Assembly: GCF_004365705.1 (NCBI RefSeq)
Contig: NZ_SOBN01000001.1
Location: forward strand, 4,326,001-4,390,000
Source of the DNA: Streptomyces sp. 846.5
GTDB lineage: Bacteria > Actinomycetota > Actinomycetes > Streptomycetales > Streptomycetaceae
DNA length: 64,000 nucleotides
Direction: 5' to 3'
The translations under genes and the position numbers were made by a program. Below the pieces are notes generated by a model. It was given only the letters and a program-made list of their open reading frames with translations, had not been told where the DNA came from and searched no databases. How positions within the stretch are numbered: the first letter of the stretch is position 1; every line of letters begins with the position of its first letter. Below, piece by piece: positions 50,445 to 59,459 of this stretch.

Positions 50445-51191
50445 GTGACGGCATCAGCAGTGAAGAACCGGGTGTTGCCCGTACTGGGAGCGGCGTTGGC
50501 CGCCGCGCTGCTCACCAGTGCACCCGTGGCGGCGACGCCGCAGGGCCACGCGCACCCCGGCCGGTCGCACCCGGGCGTGATATCCGGCAAGAAGCTGCAC
50601 GAGGACAACATCTGGGGCGGATATGTGGCCACCGGCACCAACTACCGGACGGTGAGCGCTTCCTGGGTCAACCCGCAGGTCGACTGCAGCGCCCGTGGCA
50701 TCGCGTCCTGGTGGGTCGGATTCGACGGCTGGTCGACCACGACGGTCGAGCAGATCGGGGTGGACGCCGACTGCTCGAACGGGACTCTGAGCTACAGCCC
50801 GTGGTGGGAGATGTATCCGCGGGACTCGAAGTACTTCTCCGAGCCGACCGCTGTCGGCGACCACATGACCGCCACCGTCACCCACAACCGGGGGCATTCC
50901 TACACCATGACCCTGGCCGACTCGACGGCCGGCTGGACCAGGTCCTTCACCGCGTCCTTGTCGACCGCGGGCAATGACGGCGCCGAGGCCATCGTGGAAC
51001 CCATAGGCAGTGCCACGGTCCCCGAGCTGCCGGACTTCGGCTCGCTGGCGTTCACCAAGGTCACCGTGGACCACAAGCCCATGGGCAGTGTCCCCACCGT
51101 CGAGAGCACCATCGGCCGCGGCTCGACCGTGCTGGCCACCACCGCGCCGCTGAGCGGCAGCACGTTCCGGATGACCTGGCTGCACAACTGA
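50445..51191 (+). CDS. Secreted G1 family glutamic endopeptidase (eqolisin)
   Basis: A 248-residue secreted peptidase. The Sec signal is about 30 residues. The mature domain has WGGYVATGTNYRTVSASWVNPQV, WVGFDGWSTTTVEQ103IG with the catalytic Gln, a YSPWWEMYP strand and GAE181AIVE185PIG with the catalytic Glu (one of these two). This is the scytalidoglutamic-peptidase pattern. Such enzymes work at acid pH and are best known from fungi and acidophilic bacteria, which may hint at an acid-tolerant host. GTG start; ggaggag ribosome binding site. Confidence 0.85.
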   Translation: MTASAVKNRVLPVLGAALAAALLTSAPVAATPQGHAHPGRSHPGVISGKKLHEDNIWGGYVATGTNYRTVSASWVNPQVDCSARGIASWWVGFDGWSTTTVEQIGVDADCSNGTLSYSPWWEMYPRDSKYFSEPTAVGDHMTATVTHNRGHSYTMTLADSTAGWTRSFTASLSTAGNDGAEAIVEPIGSATVPELPDFGSLAFTKVTVDHKPMGSVPTVESTIGRGSTVLATTAPLSGSTFRMTWLHN

Positions 51192-51210
51192 TCGGGCACG
51201 ACGGCTCGGC

Positions 51211-51783
51211 TCAGCTTTCGGCCGGGCCGTCGATGCGCCGATGGTAGGCACGCACCAGTTGGGCGTGCAGTTCGTCGGCGTGTGCGGCGACGGCGGACCG
51301 CGCTCGCCAGCAGAGGACGAGGTCCCTGGTCAGCGGGGTGCCGCGGAGCGGCCGGTGCACCACACCGGTGGACGGCGGCGACAGCGGGCCGGCCAGGCCG
51401 ATGCCGCCGCCGGTGCGGATCAGATGGGCGATCGCCGCCGGTTCGGCCGCCTCGTGCCGGGTGGCGGGGACGAAGCCGGCGAGGGCGCACGCCGCCCGCA
51501 GCGACTCGTACAGCCCACCAGGTCCACCCAGTCCACCATGGTCGCTCGGCGCGCTGACGATCCAGTCGGCGCCCGCCAACTCGGCCAGATCCAGTTCGGA
51601 TCGACCGGCGAGCGGATGGTTCTCGGGCAGGACGACCAGAACCGGCTCGCCGGTGACGATCGGCCTGGCCTCGACACCGTCCGGCGGTACCGTCTCCGCG
51701 CCGGGACAGTCGACGACCACGGCGAGATCGGCGCCGTCACCGGAGAGCGCGGCAAGCGCTTCGGCAGGGGAACCTTGACGCAC
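51211..51783 (-). pseudogene. LysR-type regulator lacking its HTH domain
   Basis: A 190-codon frame that encodes only the substrate-binding domain of a LysR regulator (ALAALSGDGADLAVVVD, PVLVVLPENHPLAGRSELDLAELAGADWIV, GGGIGLAGPLSP). The N-terminal wHTH and the linker, about 130 residues, are missing. In the same frame a TGA stop lies 12 bases upstream of the GTG at 51783. The coding signal ends abruptly there, next to a toxin-antitoxin module, so a deletion or insertion event has probably truncated the gene. A free effector domain is a less likely alternative. Confidence 0.7.
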
Positions 51784-51878
51784 GCTGGTGGCTCACCAAC
51801 CAGGGCCCCCTCCTGGCCGAGGCCGAGGCCCACACCCCTCGGCCCAAACCGTGCGTGGAGCCGGAACCGGTGCCGTGA
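51783..51878 (+). pseudogene. Possible 3' remnant of a plus-strand gene
   Basis: Starting exactly where the LysR homology stops, a plus-strand frame reads RWWLTNQGPLLAEAEAHTPR and 11 further residues, then TGA. Composition looks like the C-terminus of a real protein, but there is no start and no recognised family. It may be the other side of the junction that truncated the LysR gene. Weak evidence. Confidence 0.25.
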
Positions 51879-51886
51879 GCGACAAG

Positions 51887-51941
51887 GCATGTGTCGATCT
51901 GGGCATGTGTCGATGTGGTACATGGGCTAGGCTTGGTACAT
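51887..51941 (+). promoter_or_regulatory. Direct repeats at the VapBC-type promoter
   Basis: gcatgtgtcgat occurs at 51887-51898 and 51903-51914 (16-bp period). ggtacatg occurs at 51917-51924 and 51934-51941, the second overlapping the antitoxin start codon. Paired repeats over the start fit autoregulation by a ribbon-helix-helix antitoxin. Confidence 0.5.
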
Positions 51942-52200
51942 GTCCATGAAGCGCACGAACGTCTACGCCGACCCGGAGGACCTGGCCATCATCAAGGAGG
52001 CGGCCCGGCGTCGGGGGATAAGCGAGGCCGAGATCATCCGCCAGGGCATCCATCTGGCGGCCATGGCCAATCGGGTCTGGGACGAACCGCTGTTCTCGCG
52101 CACCTTTGAAGGCTCCGGACGTACTCCGACCAAGGAGGATGTGCGGAACACCGTTGCCGATGCCGTTCGGCGTGAGTCCGACCCCGGAACCGCTGCGTGA
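51940..52200 (+). CDS. Ribbon-helix-helix (CopG/VapB-like) antitoxin
   Basis: An 86-residue protein with an N-terminal RHH DNA-binding domain (KRTNVYADPEDLAIIKEAARRRGISEAEIIRQGIHLAAM) and a C-terminal toxin-wrapping region. It overlaps the PIN toxin gene by 4 bases, the standard antitoxin-first order. It should neutralise the toxin and repress its own promoter through the repeats upstream. An internal ATG at codon 3 is an alternative start. Confidence 0.85.
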   Translation: MSMKRTNVYADPEDLAIIKEAARRRGISEAEIIRQGIHLAAMANRVWDEPLFSRTFEGSGRTPTKEDVRNTVADAVRRESDPGTAA

Positions 52201-52640
52201 TCATTGTCGTCGCCGACACCTCGGGGCTGCTCGCCGCGCTCGACTCCACCCATCCCGAACACAGTGCGGCGAACGAGGCGATCACGGCTGCCGGGCTGCT
52301 CGTCATCTCCCCACTGCTGCTCGCCGAGATCGACCACGTGGCCACCCGTGAACTCGGCCGCGAAGCGGCAGTCAGTGCCGTCGACGACATCCGACGCTGG
52401 ATGGGCAGAGGCCGTGTCGTCGTCCCTGAGATCACCGAGGACCATCTTGGTGCCGCACAGTCGGTTCGGGCCCGTCATGCCTCGCTCAATCTCGACCTCG
52501 CCGACGCAGTGAACGTCGCGCTGGCATCCGACTACGACACCGATGCCGTTCTCACTCTCGATCGCCGTGACTTCCGAGCGCTGCGCCCGCTCAGTCGGCA
52601 CAAGGCGTTCCGGCTTCTCCCCGACGACCTTCCGCTCTGA
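52197..52640 (+). CDS. PIN domain (VapC-like) ribonuclease toxin
   Basis: A 147-residue PIN domain protein. Acidic residues of the active site are visible in VVADTSGLLAALD, LLAEIDHVATREL and NLDLADAVNVALASDY, plus VLTLDRRDF. VapC toxins cleave specific RNAs, often tRNAs, when their antitoxin is degraded. GTG start within the antitoxin stop (GTGA). The module sits at the junction with the truncated LysR gene and may have arrived by horizontal transfer. Confidence 0.87.
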   Translation: MIIVVADTSGLLAALDSTHPEHSAANEAITAAGLLVISPLLLAEIDHVATRELGREAAVSAVDDIRRWMGRGRVVVPEITEDHLGAAQSVRARHASLNLDLADAVNVALASDYDTDAVLTLDRRDFRALRPLSRHKAFRLLPDDLPL

Positions 52641-52704
52641 TCTCTGATGCTGGCGCACGGTGCGGTGGGGTGCCGCCCAGGGCATACGGGCGGCACCGCA
52701 CTCA

Positions 52705-53388
52705 TCAGGCGAGCTTCGCTGCGGCCAGCTTGATCAGATCGGCGACGACTCCCGGCTGCGAGACGTAGATCGCGTGGCTGCCCGGCGTCTCTGCGACGGT
52801 GGCGCCGATGCGCTGTGCCATTGAGGCCTGCGCGGCGGGCGGGATCATCCGGTCATCGGTGACATGCAGGTACCAGCTGGGCTTCGCGTGCCAGGCGGCC
52901 TTCGTCACTGTGCCGCCGAGCGCGTCCAGCCCCCAGGGCACCTGCGAGTCGGCCATGAACGCCGCCTCCTGGGTGGAGACGTCGCCGGCGAACGAGTCGT
53001 GGAACTTGTCGCGGTCGAGGAAGAGGTAGCCGTTGACCGGCGGCAGGATGGGCGGCTGCGGCCCGTCGGTCGGGAACGTGCCCAGCAGGGTGTTGACCGA
53101 CTCGCCCTGGTCGGGCGCGAACGCCGTGACGTAGACCAGCGCCGCGACCTTGTCGTGGTTGCCGGCCTCGGTGATCACCGCACCGCCGTACGAGTGGCCG
53201 ACGAGCACGACCGGGCCTTCGGCGCCGTCGAGCACATCGCGGGTGACGGCGACGTCGTCGGCGAGCGACTTGGTGGGGTTCTGCACGATCCGCACCTCGA
53301 AGCCGTCGGCCGTCAGCGCGTCGTGGACTCCGCGCCATCCGGCACCGTCGACAAAACCGCCGTGCACGAGAACGATGGTCGCACTCAT
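52705..53388 (-). CDS. Alpha/beta hydrolase (EstC-like)
   Basis: A 227-residue esterase-type hydrolase. MSATIVLVHGGFVDGAGWRGVHDAL leads to the nucleophile elbow GHSYGG, with a late Asp (HVTDDRMIP) and His (PGSHAIYVS) completing the triad. There is no signal peptide. The substrate is unknown. It is divergent from the large LuxR-type regulator gene (107 bases apart), which suggests that regulator controls it. Confidence 0.85.
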   Translation of the reverse strand: MSATIVLVHGGFVDGAGWRGVHDALTADGFEVRIVQNPTKSLADDVAVTRDVLDGAEGPVVLVGHSYGGAVITEAGNHDKVAALVYVTAFAPDQGESVNTLLGTFPTDGPQPPILPPVNGYLFLDRDKFHDSFAGDVSTQEAAFMADSQVPWGLDALGGTVTKAAWHAKPSWYLHVTDDRMIPPAAQASMAQRIGATVAETPGSHAIYVSQPGVVADLIKLAAAKLA

Positions 53389-53495
53389 GGCGTCTCCTTC
53401 CAGATCTGGTGGACGAGAGCGAATCTACGGACGTCATGGACTCGGCGAATCCGTCAGATGACTGCCTTCGGCAGGCCGCGCAGTAGAGTCTGAAC

Positions 53496-56282
53496 GTGCC
53501 GGGTTGGGTGTCGAGCGTGTCGAGCGGACGCCTCGTGGGGCGTGCGCGCGAGCTGGGCGTGCTGCAGGGCTTCGTCGAGGCCGTGGCGGCGGACGGCGGC
53601 TCCCTGCTCGTCGTCGGCGAGGCGGGCATGGGCAAGACGTCGCTCCTCGATGCCGCGGCCGCCCACGCCGCGGAGCTCGGCATACGGGTGCTGCGCGCGT
53701 CCGGCGTGGAGTTCGAGGCGGAGGTGAGCTTCGCCGGGCTCCACCAGCTGGTCGCTCCGCTGGCCGCCGAGCTGGCCGTGCTCCCACCCGATGCGCGACG
53801 CGCGATCGGCGTCGCCGTGGGCCTCGCCGAGGGGCCCGCCCCCGACCAGCTCGCGCTGACGAACGCGCTGCTCGCCCTGCTGTCCCGTGCTGCCGACCAG
53901 GCCCCCCTGCTGGTGGTGGTCGACGACCTGCAGTGGCTCGACCGGGCCAGCGCCACGCTGTTCGGCATCCTTGCGCGACGGCTGGGCGGCCGGGGAATCG
54001 GCCTGCTCGGCGTCGTGCGCACCGGTGAGGGCAGCGTGTTCGAGGACGCCGGACTCGCCGAGATCGCCATCGGACCGCTCGACGACGACGCCGCGACGGT
54101 CCTGCTCACCGACGCGTTCCCCGAACTGCCGCCCCGGGCGGCCCGGCAGGTACTCACCGAGGCGCAGGGCAACCCGCTGGCGCTGATCGAACTTCCGGCG
54201 CACGTCGGCCCCACCGCCGCCGAATCCCCGCTCGGCCGCACCTCCGTCGGCCGACGGCTGCAGCTGACCTTCGCCCGCCGGATCGACGGGCTACCCGCCG
54301 GAACGCGGGCCCAGCTGCTGCTCGCGGCGCTCGACGGGACCGGTGAGCTGTTCCCGTCGATCTCGGTCGGTGAGCTCGAACCGGCCGAGCGGGCCCGGCT
54401 GATCCGCATCCATCCGGTCACCCGCGGCGTCCAGTTCCGGCATCCGCTCACCCGTTCCGCGGTCGTCGAGCTGTCGACCGAGGAAGAACGGCGCGAGGCG
54501 CATCGGCGGCTGGCGGGACGGCATCCGGCCGGCTCCGAGCGGCGCGCATGGCATCTCGCGGAGGCCGCGTCGGCGCCTGACGAACAGATCGCGCGGCTTC
54601 TTGAGGAGGCCGCGCTGAGGACGAAGGGGCGCGGCGACCCGGTCGGCGCCATCGGACTGCTGCTGCGCGCGGCCGAGTTGAGCCCGGGTCCCGACGACCA
54701 CTACCGCCGCGCCATGTTCGCGACCTACCTCGGCGCCGACGTCACCGGGGATCTCACCGACCCGCAGGCGCTCGTCGCCGGACACGGCGGGCAGGGCGGG
54801 CAGGGCGGGCAGGGCGGGCAGGGCGGGCAGGGCGGGCAGGGCCACACGGTGGCGGCCGCCGTCGCCGCTGCGGCCTACATGGTGAACAGCGGGGGCGACG
54901 TCGACACCGTCCACCGGCTGCTGCTCGGCGCGCTGCGCAACGCCGGCCGGCCGACAGCGGCCTGGGACGCACCGCTCAGCGAGATCGTCTACGTCCTGCA
55001 GGCGAACTGCTCCTTCGGCTCCCGTGCCGAGCTGGTGGACGACTACTGGGCCGCCCTCGACCGGCTCGGCCTCGATCCCCCGGCGGGCCTGGCCCTGCTC
55101 GGCAACACGTTCCTGGAGCCCGCGCGACGGGCAGGACCGTCGCTCCCGCTGCTCGACGAGGCGATCGCCGGCATCGGCGAGCAGGCCGACCACGCCCACG
55201 CGGTGCGGCTGGGTATCGCGGTGCTGTACGTGGACCGGATCGCCGGATGCCGCAGCGCGCTGTGGCGGGTGATCGAGCACGGCCGCAGCGGCGGCGCGGT
55301 CGCATCGGCGATCAAGGTGTTCGCGCTGCTGGGGTTCGACGGCGTGCTGAGCGGCGACTGGGACGGCGTCCTGGAGCTGGCCGAGGAGGGGCTCGCCCTC
55401 ACGACCCGGCACCACTACCGGCTGCTCGGCGGCTTCCTGCAGTACGACCTGGCGATGGTCGCCGCCGCCCGCGGCGACCGCGAGACCGTCCGGCAGCTCG
55501 CCGACGGCCTGGTGGCCTGGGCGGCGCCGAACCGCATCGGCTTCGTGCTCCAGCTCGCCGCGCACGCGAAGGCCGTCGACGCGCTGAGCAGCGGCGAGTT
55601 CGAGACCGCCTACCGTCATGCGGTCGAGATCTGCTCGCCCGGGACGGTGCCCGCCCACAAGCCCGCGGCGCTGTGGGTCCTGCTCGACCTCGTCGAAGCC
55701 GCCGTCCGGGCCGGGCGGACGGCGGAGGCGATAGCGCACGTCGACGACATCCGCCGGTCGGGCGTCGCCGACCTCTCGCCCCGGCTCGCCATGATCGTGG
55801 CCGGCGCGACGGGGATGACCGCCCTGGCAGCGTCGTTCCGCGAGGCGTTCGACACCGCGCTGGCGACCCCGGGAGCGAGCCGCTGGCCGTTCGCCCAGGC
55901 GCGGATCCGGCTCGCCTACGCCGAACGCCTCCGCCGGGCGAAGTCCCCCTCCGAGGCCCGCCACCAGCTGACGAACGCCCTCGACGCCTTCGAGCGCCTC
56001 GGCGCCACCCCCTGGGCGGCCCGGGCGCGCGCCGAACTCCGCGCGAGCGGAACACCCACCGCGCACCCCCCGTCCGGTCCGGCCGCCCCGCTTACCCCGC
56101 AGGAGCGCGAGATCGCCGCGCTCGCCGCCGCAGGCCTGACGAACAAACAGATCGGCGAACGCCTGAACCTCTCGCCCCGCACGGTGAGTTCCCACCTCTA
56201 CCACCTGTTCCCCAAGCTCGGCATCAGCTCGCGAGCAGCACTACGGGACGCCCTCGGAGAACAGCCGCCCACGAGCGCCTGA
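53496..56282 (+). CDS. LAL-type LuxR family regulator with AAA ATPase domain
   Basis: A 928-residue large ATP-binding LuxR regulator. Walker A GEAGMGKTS lies at about residues 42-50 and Walker B LLVVVDDLQWLD at about 135-148. A long TPR-like helical sensor region follows. The C-terminal LuxR HTH (about 865-925) is LTPQEREIAALAAAGLTNKQIGERLNLSPRTVSSHLYHLFPKLGISSRAAL. A GGQ repeat tract interrupts the sensor region near residues 431-448. GTG start. Divergent from the hydrolase gene, its probable target. A perfect terminator overlaps the stop codon. Confidence 0.88.
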   Translation: MPGWVSSVSSGRLVGRARELGVLQGFVEAVAADGGSLLVVGEAGMGKTSLLDAAAAHAAELGIRVLRASGVEFEAEVSFAGLHQLVAPLAAELAVLPPDARRAIGVAVGLAEGPAPDQLALTNALLALLSRAADQAPLLVVVDDLQWLDRASATLFGILARRLGGRGIGLLGVVRTGEGSVFEDAGLAEIAIGPLDDDAATVLLTDAFPELPPRAARQVLTEAQGNPLALIELPAHVGPTAAESPLGRTSVGRRLQLTFARRIDGLPAGTRAQLLLAALDGTGELFPSISVGELEPAERARLIRIHPVTRGVQFRHPLTRSAVVELSTEEERREAHRRLAGRHPAGSERRAWHLAEAASAPDEQIARLLEEAALRTKGRGDPVGAIGLLLRAAELSPGPDDHYRRAMFATYLGADVTGDLTDPQALVAGHGGQGGQGGQGGQGGQGGQGHTVAAAVAAAAYMVNSGGDVDTVHRLLLGALRNAGRPTAAWDAPLSEIVYVLQANCSFGSRAELVDDYWAALDRLGLDPPAGLALLGNTFLEPARRAGPSLPLLDEAIAGIGEQADHAHAVRLGIAVLYVDRIAGCRSALWRVIEHGRSGGAVASAIKVFALLGFDGVLSGDWDGVLELAEEGLALTTRHHYRLLGGFLQYDLAMVAAARGDRETVRQLADGLVAWAAPNRIGFVLQLAAHAKAVDALSSGEFETAYRHAVEICSPGTVPAHKPAALWVLLDLVEAAVRAGRTAEAIAHVDDIRRSGVADLSPRLAMIVAGATGMTALAASFREAFDTALATPGASRWPFAQARIRLAYAERLRRAKSPSEARHQLTNALDAFERLGATPWAARARAELRASGTPTAHPPSGPAAPLTPQEREIAALAAAGLTNKQIGERLNLSPRTVSSHLYHLFPKLGISSRAALRDALGEQPPTSA
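54786..54839 (+). repeat. In-frame 9-bp tandem repeat (six units)
   Basis: Six exact copies of ggcgggcag encode (Gly-Gly-Gln)6 in the LAL regulator. Repeat length changes by slippage would keep the frame and alter the linker length. Confidence 0.9.
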
Positions 56283-56313
56283 AGGGCCCGACCGCGATGC
56301 GGTCGGGCCCTTC
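56281..56313. terminator. Perfect 15-bp terminator hairpin after the LAL gene
   Basis: gaagggcccgaccgc / gcggtcgggcccttc with a 3-base gat loop. It overlaps the stop codon at 56280-56282. Confidence 0.8.
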
Positions 56314-56408
56314 ACTTGCGGGGTGTACGGGTCAGTTCGCCAGCGTCCTGTCCCGGAGCCGCGGTCGGCAGACGCTCTGCTGACGGCGGGGACGGCACCG
56401 GGCGGTGG

Positions 56409-59156
56409 TCACGGGGTGGTGATCTGGTACCCCGAGAGGTCGGCGATGACCGAGACCGGCTGGCTGCCGCCGTTGTAGAGCTCGACGCAGCCGTCCGTAC
56501 CGGTTGCGGTCTGCGTCATGTTGGCGATTGTCTGACCCGCGGACCAGTTGACGTTGGAGGTGGTCGGGCGCGGGGTCCCGTCCGGGTAGGCAGTGAGGTA
56601 GCCCGCCGCGGGGCTGCCGGTGACGGTCAGGTTGAGGGCCGCCGCGGTGATCCCGGCCGGGCCCGGAACGCAGACCTGGATCTGAGCGCCGGGGGCGAGC
56701 GGCCCGGAGCCGTTGCGGGTGTCCAGCAGCCGGGTCGGGGCGGTCGGCAGGAAGCCGGTCACCGGATCGGTCGTGATCGACCCGCGGTAGAGGCCGACGA
56801 AGTCGACGACGAAGTCGGCCGGTTGGGCGCTGCCGTTGTAGACGGTGACCTGACCCTGCGCGTTCGCGGTGACCGTGACCAGGTTGGCCGCAGTTCCTCC
56901 GGTCGACCAGTTGAGGTTCGACGCGCCCGGGAGTGTCTGGCCCGTGGTGTACACGGTGGCGTAGCCCGCACCGCGCCCGTTGGTGGTCGTGAGGTTGAGC
57001 TCCAGGGTGTCCGGCGCGGGCGACTGCTGCAGGGCAGCGGGCAACTGGACGGTGAACGACCCGTGGCCCGGTACCTGGTGGCCCAGGGTGCGGGTGTCCG
57101 TGAGGCGGGTCGGGGTGGCCGGGTGGTACTCCGTGTCCGCCGGGTCGCTGATCATGGCGCCGGCCTGGTCGACGACGAGGTCGATCGGCCCGCTGCTGCC
57201 GTTGTAGAGGTCGATGGAGCCGTCGGCGCCCTCGCGCACCGTGGTCTGATTCGCGACGGTCTGCCCGGCGGCGAAGTCGAGGACGGACGCCGTGGGGCGG
57301 GTCGTCTGGTCCGGGTAGGCGGTCACGAACCCGGCGGCCCTGGTGTGCGTGGCGGTGATGTTGAGGACGACGGCGTCGCCGTCCCGGCCGCCCGCAGTGC
57401 CAAGGGTCAGTTGGACGGTGCCGTGCGCCGGGATCGTGTCGGTCCCGGTGCTGCGGCTGTCGTAGAGGCGCTTGGGGCTGGGGAGCGGCAGGTACTCGTC
57501 GCCCACGACGGCGGTGGTGGCGGCGGTCGACGTGCGGCCGAGCAGGTCGGTCGCGGTGAGGGTGACGGGGTAGGTCCCGGCGCGGCTGTAGCTGTGGGTG
57601 ACGTCGGTGCCGGAGCCCCAGGCACCGGTCGTCGCGTCGCCGTACGAGAGCTGCAGGCTGCTGTACCGCCACATGCCCGGGGTGGTGCCGGTGAAGGTGA
57701 AGTCCTCGGTGCCCGCGACGTGGCTGCCGTCCGCAGCGCGGTACGGCGCGGCCTTCAGAACCGGCTGCTCGGCGGTCGCCGTCAGCACGTTCGCGTCGCG
57801 GGTGTAACTGACCGCGTAGCCGTCGGTGTTGGTGATCGTGGTGGTCGTCAGGTAGACGCCGGGGCTGCTGAAGGTGTGGGGGATCGCGGTGCCGGCGGGG
57901 GCGGACTGCGTGGCGGTGCCGTCGCCGAAGTCGACGGTCACGGTGAGGGCCTCGGCCCAGGTCGAGGTCGGGGCGGACGAGGGCTCCATGTCGACGCCGG
58001 CTCCCGCGGCGACGTCAAGCGGTGCGTTGGGAACGGTGTGGGCGATGAAGTCCTCGGTCTCGGTGGCCCCGCGGTCGTCGTAGGTCCGAGCCCCGGTCCC
58101 CGTGTTCGCCACGTTGGGGTCGTCGGCCCTGGGGTGTCCCAGGCGGTCGGTGCTGAGCTCGCCGGGCGCGCCGGAGTCGGCCGAGTCGATCACCGGACTG
58201 CCGGTCGAGCCGTCGTGGGCACCATGGCCGGTGGCAGCGATGAAGCCGGCGACCGTGGCGTAGGAGGTGCCCGCCCAGGAGTAGAGCGCGTTCCCGGACG
58301 AGTACACGTTGTTGTAGTCCGCCTTGGCCTGGGGAGCGGCTTGCGCGTCGACGGAGACCGCAGCCCCGTTCGAGCCCCTGACGAGGTTGTTCTCGATCAC
58401 CGCGGTGGCGGCTCCGGAGACGGAGATGCCCGCAGAGTTGCTGGTGACGGAGTTGCCGGTGGCGTCCGCATCCGTGACACCCTCGAAGTTGATCGCCGGG
58501 CCGCTCGTGGACAGACCCTGATAGATCTGGTTGGTGGTCACGATGATGTGCTGGGCGCCGCTCTGGACGTGCACGGCGCTTCCGGACAAGTACCAGTTGA
58601 TCAGACTCCGCGACACGGTGACCGTCGAGGAGGAGCCGTCGATCCGTACCGCGTCGACCGGTGTGGTGGCGCCGTACGGGGAGCCCACCGTGAGCTGGTC
58701 GAGTGTCAGGTCCTGGGAGCCGGTGACGTCGACCACGTCGGCGCCCGCCGTCCCAGGGGCGATCTGCAGGTGTCGCACGACCACGTCGTGCGCGCCGCTG
58801 ACCGTCAGCACGGGCGAGCTGCCGATGGTCCGGAGGTAGTCCGAGGCGCCGTCGATGGTGATCGGGGCTGACGCGGTGCCGGAGGTCCGGACGGTCACCG
58901 GGCCGTAGTAGACGGCCCCGGTCGGGCCGGTGAGCTGGACGGTGTCGCCGGGCTTCGCCGCGTCGACGGCCGCCTGGATGCTGCAGTACGGCAGCGTCTG
59001 GCTGCCGGCGCCCGTCGCGGTGTCGCTGCAACTGCCGGCCTTGTTCACGAAGAGCGTGCTGCCCGCGGAGGTGTCGGCGTGGGCGATGGATGCCGTCAAC
59101 CCTGCTGCAGCCAGCGCCAGGGCAACAGGGACGGACGTGAGTGGTGCGCGGCGCAC
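56409..59156 (-). CDS. Large secreted beta-helix/PKD protein with triplicated C-terminal repeats
   Basis: A 915-residue secreted protein. Signal peptide about 1-27 (ends SIAHADT). A parallel beta-helix follows (about 30-310; AAVDAAKPGDTVQLTG and many N/D/G turns), then one or two PKD-like domains (about 385-560; VDFGDGTATQSAPAGTAIPHTFSSPGVYLTT). Three related repeats of about 110 residues come last (about 570-912). Each runs from P.P.RL.D(T/S)R through A..LN.T.T...GY.TAYP.......S.LN...G.T.AN to VYNG...P.D..VD..G. It could be an adhesin or polysaccharide-binding protein; no catalytic site is recognised. Confidence 0.78.
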   Translation of the reverse strand: MRRAPLTSVPVALALAAAGLTASIAHADTSAGSTLFVNKAGSCSDTATGAGSQTLPYCSIQAAVDAAKPGDTVQLTGPTGAVYYGPVTVRTSGTASAPITIDGASDYLRTIGSSPVLTVSGAHDVVVRHLQIAPGTAGADVVDVTGSQDLTLDQLTVGSPYGATTPVDAVRIDGSSSTVTVSRSLINWYLSGSAVHVQSGAQHIIVTTNQIYQGLSTSGPAINFEGVTDADATGNSVTSNSAGISVSGAATAVIENNLVRGSNGAAVSVDAQAAPQAKADYNNVYSSGNALYSWAGTSYATVAGFIAATGHGAHDGSTGSPVIDSADSGAPGELSTDRLGHPRADDPNVANTGTGARTYDDRGATETEDFIAHTVPNAPLDVAAGAGVDMEPSSAPTSTWAEALTVTVDFGDGTATQSAPAGTAIPHTFSSPGVYLTTTTITNTDGYAVSYTRDANVLTATAEQPVLKAAPYRAADGSHVAGTEDFTFTGTTPGMWRYSSLQLSYGDATTGAWGSGTDVTHSYSRAGTYPVTLTATDLLGRTSTAATTAVVGDEYLPLPSPKRLYDSRSTGTDTIPAHGTVQLTLGTAGGRDGDAVVLNITATHTRAAGFVTAYPDQTTRPTASVLDFAAGQTVANQTTVREGADGSIDLYNGSSGPIDLVVDQAGAMISDPADTEYHPATPTRLTDTRTLGHQVPGHGSFTVQLPAALQQSPAPDTLELNLTTTNGRGAGYATVYTTGQTLPGASNLNWSTGGTAANLVTVTANAQGQVTVYNGSAQPADFVVDFVGLYRGSITTDPVTGFLPTAPTRLLDTRNGSGPLAPGAQIQVCVPGPAGITAAALNLTVTGSPAAGYLTAYPDGTPRPTTSNVNWSAGQTIANMTQTATGTDGCVELYNGGSQPVSVIADLSGYQITTP

Positions 59157-59300
59157 AGTTCCCCCTTGTGGAGATGCCCTCCGGCGAGGGCGCGGCGCAG
59201 ATCATACGCACGCACGTATGGCCGAAAACCGATTATCCGGCCATAAAAGCGCCCTCGTACCTCCACAGCTCTCACTCAGTTACTAAGAATGCTGCGCAGG

Positions 59301-59347
59301 TGGGCGGGGGTACGGCCGCTGCGCTGCAGCGGCCGTACCCCCGCCCA
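59301..59347. terminator. Perfect 22-bp stem-loop
   Basis: Arms 59301-59322 and 59326-59347 are perfect 22-bp complements (tgggcgggggtacggccgct... ) around a 3-base loop. It lies downstream of the chitinase gene on the minus strand and upstream of the beta-helix gene, and probably terminates chitinase transcription. It is the longest perfect stem found in the window. Confidence 0.75.
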
Positions 59348-59383
59348 CCACCTGGGGCCCTCCCTTTGCCTGTTCAGGCGGTG

Positions 59384-59430
59384 CGGAGGATACGAGATTC
59401 GAACTCGCGAGGGGTTGTCTCCAACACCCG
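59384..59430 (-). pseudogene. tRNA-Ser 3' fragment (diverged copy), putative att remnant
   Basis: Read on the minus strand this has the T-arm and acceptor 3' strand of a serine tRNA (GAGTTCGAATCTCGTATCCTCCG) plus part of a variable arm (TTGGAGACAACCCCT). The anticodon arm, D-arm and 5' acceptor strand are absent. It matches the fragment at 61452-61504 with a few differences. Tyrosine integrases of integrative elements use tRNA 3' ends as attachment sites, so this is likely a scar. Confidence 0.75.
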
Positions 59431-59459
59431 CTCGTGCGCGGCCCGCCCTGGGTTCTTCG

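Noticed and set aside
54786..54839. Short regular repeats considered as a CRISPR array
   Set aside because: Nine-base units without spacers, inside an open reading frame, encode GGQ repeats.
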